From Leifsonia sp. Root4 (GTDB taxonomy: Bacteria; Actinomycetota; Actinomycetes; Actinomycetales; Microbacteriaceae), in contig NZ_LMDN01000003.1 of NCBI RefSeq assembly GCF_001425085.1, forward strand, positions 289,089 through 353,088: 64,000 bases of DNA. Direction: 5' to 3'. The notes under the pieces are model-generated. The model ran no database searches. It was not told where the DNA came from and saw only the letters and a list, made by a program, of their open reading frames with translations. Position 1 is the stretch's first letter; each line of letters starts with the position of its first letter. Below, piece by piece: positions 60,654 to 64,000 of this stretch. Made by a program: the position numbers and the translations under genes.

Positions 60654-62174
60654 ATGAAGTTCCACACACCCGCCAGGCTGACGGCTATCGCCGTCGCCGC
60701 GGCCCTGCTGCTCGCCGGTTGTTCTGCCGGCGGATCACCCCCTTCGGAGCAGGGGCCGACCACACTTCGACTCGCCATTCAAGCTCCGCCGGCCTCGTTC
60801 GAGATCGGTAACTGGTCAGGTGGAGAGTCGTACCTCCCGGTTGCGATCTTCGAGCCCATCATCAACCAGGACGTTGATGGCTCGTTCATCCCCGGCGTTG
60901 CCGAATCATGGGAGTACAACGAGGATCGGACGGTCCTGACGTTCACAATCCGCTCGGGCCAGACCTTCACCGACGGCACTCCCGTTGACGCTGCCGCTGT
61001 TGCGGCGTCGCTCGAAGCGCACCGCACCGGGCCCTCCGATTCGGCGCTGTACTCGGCGGTATCGTCCATCGAGGTCCCTGACGACACCACGGTCGTGGTC
61101 AACTTGTCACGCCCGGATGGTGCGTTCCTCTCGATCCTGACAAGCACTGCCGGCAGCATCGGCTCCGCCGAATCGCTGGGCACTGAGGAAGCGAAGCTCT
61201 CCCCGGTCGGTTCTGGACCATACATGCTGGACGAGGCAGCGACCACTGTGGGCTCGACCTATGTCTTGGAGCGCAACTCGGGCTATTGGGACGCGGACGC
61301 CTTCCCCTTCGACACCGTCGAGCTGCAAGTGATCGCGGACCGTACGGCCGTGCAGAACGCTGTGCTCGCCGGCCAGCTGGATTTCGGCTCCATTCAGCCC
61401 GACGACGCGTCACTGTTCGTTGCGGACAAGTTCACTGTGGGCGAGAACAAGCCGTCTGCATACGGCGGGCTGTGGCTCGTCGACCGAGAAGGGACGGTCA
61501 TCCCGGCCCTCAAAGACGAACGCGTTCGCAAGGCCATCAACCTTGCGTTGGACCGGGAGGGCATGGCGAAAGGTCTCGGAGCGGGCGCTTCGTATCCCAC
61601 GAATCAGGTCGTCAGCCCGCTCGGCGAGGCATACTCCCAGGATTTGCTGTCCGAGACGCCGTTTGACGTCGAGGAGGCCCAGCAGCTGATGGCCGATGCG
61701 GGTTACGCCGAGGGCTTCGATGTCACCATGCCGAGCACTGTGATCTCGACGCAGTTCGAGTCGACCGTCTCTCAGCAGCTTTCGGAGATCGGCATCCGCG
61801 TCGCCTGGGAGACCGTGCCGTTCCAGGACTTCTACTCGAAGGTCTTCGCGGGCAACTACGGGATGTTCTTCATGTTCAACGGTGCGAACTTCAACGACGC
61901 GCAGGCGATCACGTCGGTGCTGTCGGGAGTCTTTAACCCGTTCCAGTCGACGTCTCCCGAGCTGGAGGAACTGTTGACGACGGCCCATGCTGCGTCTGAG
62001 GACGATGCCGCAGAGGCATGGCGTGCCATCAGCGAGTACTACCTCGACCAGTCGTGGTTCGCCATTACTAACTATTCGACCGGCAGCTACGTCGTCGCCA
62101 ACAACATCGACTACACCCCGCCGATGACATCATCGCTTTCGCTGCGCCCATGGACGCCCGCAAGCAGCAACTAA
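60654..62174 (+). CDS. Peptide-type ABC transporter substrate-binding lipoprotein
   Basis: 506 residues, ATG 60654 after AAAGGAG. A signal peptide ends in lipobox LLAGC (Cys about residue 23). The mature protein is a family 5 extracellular binding protein: VAESWEYNEDRTVLTFTIRSGQTFTDGTPVDAAAV and ALKDERVRKAINLALDREGM are family blocks. Such proteins take up peptides, nickel or, in actinobacteria with LacI regulators, glycosides and oligosaccharides. The LacI neighbour suggests a sugar-linked substrate (inference). Confidence 0.92.
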   Translation: MKFHTPARLTAIAVAAALLLAGCSAGGSPPSEQGPTTLRLAIQAPPASFEIGNWSGGESYLPVAIFEPIINQDVDGSFIPGVAESWEYNEDRTVLTFTIRSGQTFTDGTPVDAAAVAASLEAHRTGPSDSALYSAVSSIEVPDDTTVVVNLSRPDGAFLSILTSTAGSIGSAESLGTEEAKLSPVGSGPYMLDEAATTVGSTYVLERNSGYWDADAFPFDTVELQVIADRTAVQNAVLAGQLDFGSIQPDDASLFVADKFTVGENKPSAYGGLWLVDREGTVIPALKDERVRKAINLALDREGMAKGLGAGASYPTNQVVSPLGEAYSQDLLSETPFDVEEAQQLMADAGYAEGFDVTMPSTVISTQFESTVSQQLSEIGIRVAWETVPFQDFYSKVFAGNYGMFFMFNGANFNDAQAITSVLSGVFNPFQSTSPELEELLTTAHAASEDDAAEAWRAISEYYLDQSWFAITNYSTGSYVVANNIDYTPPMTSSLSLRPWTPASSN

Positions 62175-62189
62175 TTTCCTTCTACCTAA

Positions 62190-62213
62190 GTGCGGGGGCA
62201 GTAGCCCCCGCAC
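62190..62213 (+). promoter_or_regulatory. Intercistronic stem-loop after the binding-protein gene
   Basis: GTGCGGGGGC (62190-62199), loop AGTA, GCCCCCGCAC (62204-62213): a 10-bp stem with no T-run, between binding protein and permease, as at 537-566. Confidence 0.65.
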
Positions 62214-62226
62214 CCCAGGAGCACTT

Positions 62227-63168
62227 GTGATTGCATACATCGCCCGACGCCTCGGCTCCGGCTTGGTCCTCATCTTCGTCGTGACGGCCATCACGTTCTT
62301 CCTCACCTACGGTGCGAATCTGCCCGTCGCACGCAACATCCTCGGCCCGAACGCAGGCCAGGATCAGCTCGACGCGCTCAATGCCAAGCTGGGCCTGGAT
62401 CGTCCGATCTTCGAGCAGTACTTCTCCTGGCTGGGTGGCGTCTTCCGTGGAGACCTCGGGGCGTCGTATTTCAACAGTCAGCCGGTCGTCGACGCGATGG
62501 CATCGCGACTGCCCGTCACCATGTCGGTGGTCGTTGTGGCCGCGGTGATCACCCTCATCATGAGCGTTGTCCTCGGCGTCGCGTCCGCCGCGAAGCGCGG
62601 TGCGCTTGACGTCGTACTCCAGGCGATTTCGACTATCGCGTTTGTCTTCCCCGCCATCGTGCTCGGAATCGTTCTGGTGTACGTCTTCGCAATTAGCTTG
62701 CACTGGGTCCCAGCAATCGGATTCGTGCCTTTCTCCGATTCACCCGGAGGGTGGTTCGCATCGATCATCCTGCCGGCAGTCGTGCTCTCCATCGGTGGGA
62801 TCGCTGCGCTAGCGGCGCAGATTCGTGGCTCACTGATCGACGAGTTGAGTCGCGACTATGTTCGTACGCTGCGGAGCAGGGGCACGTCGGAAGGCGAGAT
62901 CCTGCTGAAGCACGCGCTTCGAAATGCTGCGGGACCCGCGTTGACGACTTTCTCGCTGCAGTTCATCACCATGTTCGGCGCGGCGCTCTTCGTGGAGAAG
63001 ATCTTCGCCCTCCCCGGCTACGGCAACTATGCCTTCCAAGCCACGGTACAAGGCGACCTCCCGGTGATGCTCGGAGTGATCCTCTTCAGCGTCGTGCTTG
63101 TCGTCATCGTCAATCTCCTCGTCGACCTGGCAAACGGTTGGCTCAATCCGAAGGTTCGAGTCTCATGA
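62227..63168 (+). CDS. ABC transporter permease, DppB type
   Basis: 313 residues from GTG 62227 (CAGGAGCAC upstream). Standard DppB layout: N-terminal helix (LGSGLVLIFVVTAITFFLTY), periplasmic loop with GDLGASYFNSQPV, five further helices and coupling loop RDYVRTLRSRGTSEGEILLKHALRN. It overlaps the next permease by 4 bases and forms the channel with it. Confidence 0.92.
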   Translation: MIAYIARRLGSGLVLIFVVTAITFFLTYGANLPVARNILGPNAGQDQLDALNAKLGLDRPIFEQYFSWLGGVFRGDLGASYFNSQPVVDAMASRLPVTMSVVVVAAVITLIMSVVLGVASAAKRGALDVVLQAISTIAFVFPAIVLGIVLVYVFAISLHWVPAIGFVPFSDSPGGWFASIILPAVVLSIGGIAALAAQIRGSLIDELSRDYVRTLRSRGTSEGEILLKHALRNAAGPALTTFSLQFITMFGAALFVEKIFALPGYGNYAFQATVQGDLPVMLGVILFSVVLVVIVNLLVDLANGWLNPKVRVS

Positions 63169-64000
63169 CCACTCTCGAAATCGAAGCCACCGTGCAACCG
63201 CAGGCACGGGCGAAGAAGCGCGAAGGCGCTGTGCGGCGCCTGCTGCGCAAACCGACCGGTATCGGCTCCCTCATCGTGCTGGCCGGACTCATTACCCTCG
63301 GTCTTCTGGCGCCCGTGCTGTCGCCCCATGATGCGAACTACAGCTCGCTGGACTTCATCAACGCGCCGGTCGGATCCCCCGGCTACCTGCTCGGTGGAGA
63401 TCAGTACGGCCGGGACATCTGGGCCCGAGTACTCGAATCCATCAACGTCTCGCTCATCTCAGCGCTCATCGGAGCCGGAGTGGGCATCGTGGTCGGAACG
63501 GCATTTGGTCTCATCGCCGGCTACATCGGCAAGCGCACCGACTCCATCACGTCCTGGACCTTCAACCTGATCATGACGTTCCCCGCTCTGGTGCTAGTCC
63601 TCGTACTCTCGCCTATCACTGGCAGCGACTACCGCATCATGATGGCCATCTTCGGTCTCTTCCTCGCTCCCGGCATCTTCCGACTGGTTCGCAACCAGGT
63701 GGTCGCCGTGCGCAACGAACTGTACGTCGACGCCGCTCGGGTGTCGGGCCTCAACAACGGCCGGATCCTCTCGCGACACATTTTCTACGTCGTTCGAGGC
63801 CCAATCATCATCTCGGGAGCCTTCCTCGCTGCCGCCGCCATCGGCGTGCAGGCCGGCCTGGCCTTCCTGGGTGTTGGATCTACTCAAACTCCGAGCTTCG
63901 GCGCGATGACAGCTGATGCGTTCGTCAACATTTACCGGTATCCGCTGCAGCTGGTATGGGCGGCACTGTTCCTCGCCCTGCTTAATGGCTCGTTCGTGCT
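63165..64000 (+). CDS. ABC transporter permease, DppC type (3' end outside window)
   Basis: ATG 63165 overlaps the previous stop; the frame stays open to the window edge, giving at least 278 residues. After a ~35-residue cytoplasmic lead there is the DppC helix (SLIVLAGLITLGLLAPVLSPHD), the motif LLGGDQYGRDIWARVLES, several helices and the coupling loop ELYVDAARVSGLNNGRILSRH. The ATPases should follow outside the window. Confidence 0.9.
   Translation, partial: MTTLEIEATVQPQARAKKREGAVRRLLRKPTGIGSLIVLAGLITLGLLAPVLSPHDANYSSLDFINAPVGSPGYLLGGDQYGRDIWARVLESINVSLISALIGAGVGIVVGTAFGLIAGYIGKRTDSITSWTFNLIMTFPALVLVLVLSPITGSDYRIMMAIFGLFLAPGIFRLVRNQVVAVRNELYVDAARVSGLNNGRILSRHIFYVVRGPIIISGAFLAAAAIGVQAGLAFLGVGSTQTPSFGAMTADAFVNIYRYPLQLVWAALFLALLNGSFV

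Overview
The window is GC-rich actinobacterial DNA. Gene content, actinobacterial-type conjugation genes and a dispersed repeat (core GGTTGAGCCTGTCGAAACC) suggest the family Microbacteriaceae; this is inference from style, not a database match.

Layout. (1) 1-19985 is ordinary chromosome: the end of a peptide ABC transporter operon (binding protein, two permeases, a fused double ATPase, an extra ATPase), a TfoX-like protein, a D-2-hydroxyacid dehydrogenase, tRNA-Asn, a repeat-rich gap, a double-headed TetR regulator divergent from an MFS transporter plus family 3 glycosidase operon, a two-component system with a SHOCT-domain membrane protein, a second kinase-like protein, AzlC/AzlD, peptide deformylase, a DMT transporter and a GT4 glycosyltransferase. 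(2) tRNA-Met (20013-20086) is the left boundary of an integrative and conjugative element (ICE): excisionase-like protein and tyrosine integrase follow at once, and conjugation genes continue to about 59.1 kb. (3) 59.5-64 kb holds a LacI regulator divergent from a second peptide-type ABC transporter that runs off the window; it may be chromosome beyond the right end of the ICE, but I found no copy of the tRNA 3' end there, so the right end is unresolved.

How the ICE works. A minus-strand module (about 50.0 down to 28.7 kb) runs ArdC-like antirestriction protein, primase-polymerase, DUF2637 protein, ParB-like protein, type IV secretion parts (single-pass membrane protein, M23/transglycosylase-like protein, two small DUF6112-type proteins, VirB6/TrbL, SCO6880-type, VirB4), DprA-like, VirD4-type coupling protein, SSB-like and DUF4913 proteins. 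A divergent plus-strand operon (50.3-53.4 kb) encodes an ImmR-like repressor, an ImmA/IrrE protease, a 7-TM protein and a membrane-anchored alpha/beta hydrolase. Three TTGAGCATGCTCAA palindromes lie between them and look like the transfer switch. A MobF relaxase-helicase follows at 55-58.6 kb.

Cargo. Unrelated genes, several visibly lower in GC and mostly facing against the transfer module, sit between conjugation blocks: a 2056-residue nuclease-STAND protein resembling Avs anti-phage proteins; a membrane protein; a lipoprotein, zinc-ribbon protein and uracil-DNA-glycosylase-fold protein; an unknown 303-residue protein; and a DUF2971 protein. The most interesting points are the Avs-like gene, the regulator-protease-7TM-hydrolase switch, and the insertion of possible defence cargo into gaps of the transfer module.
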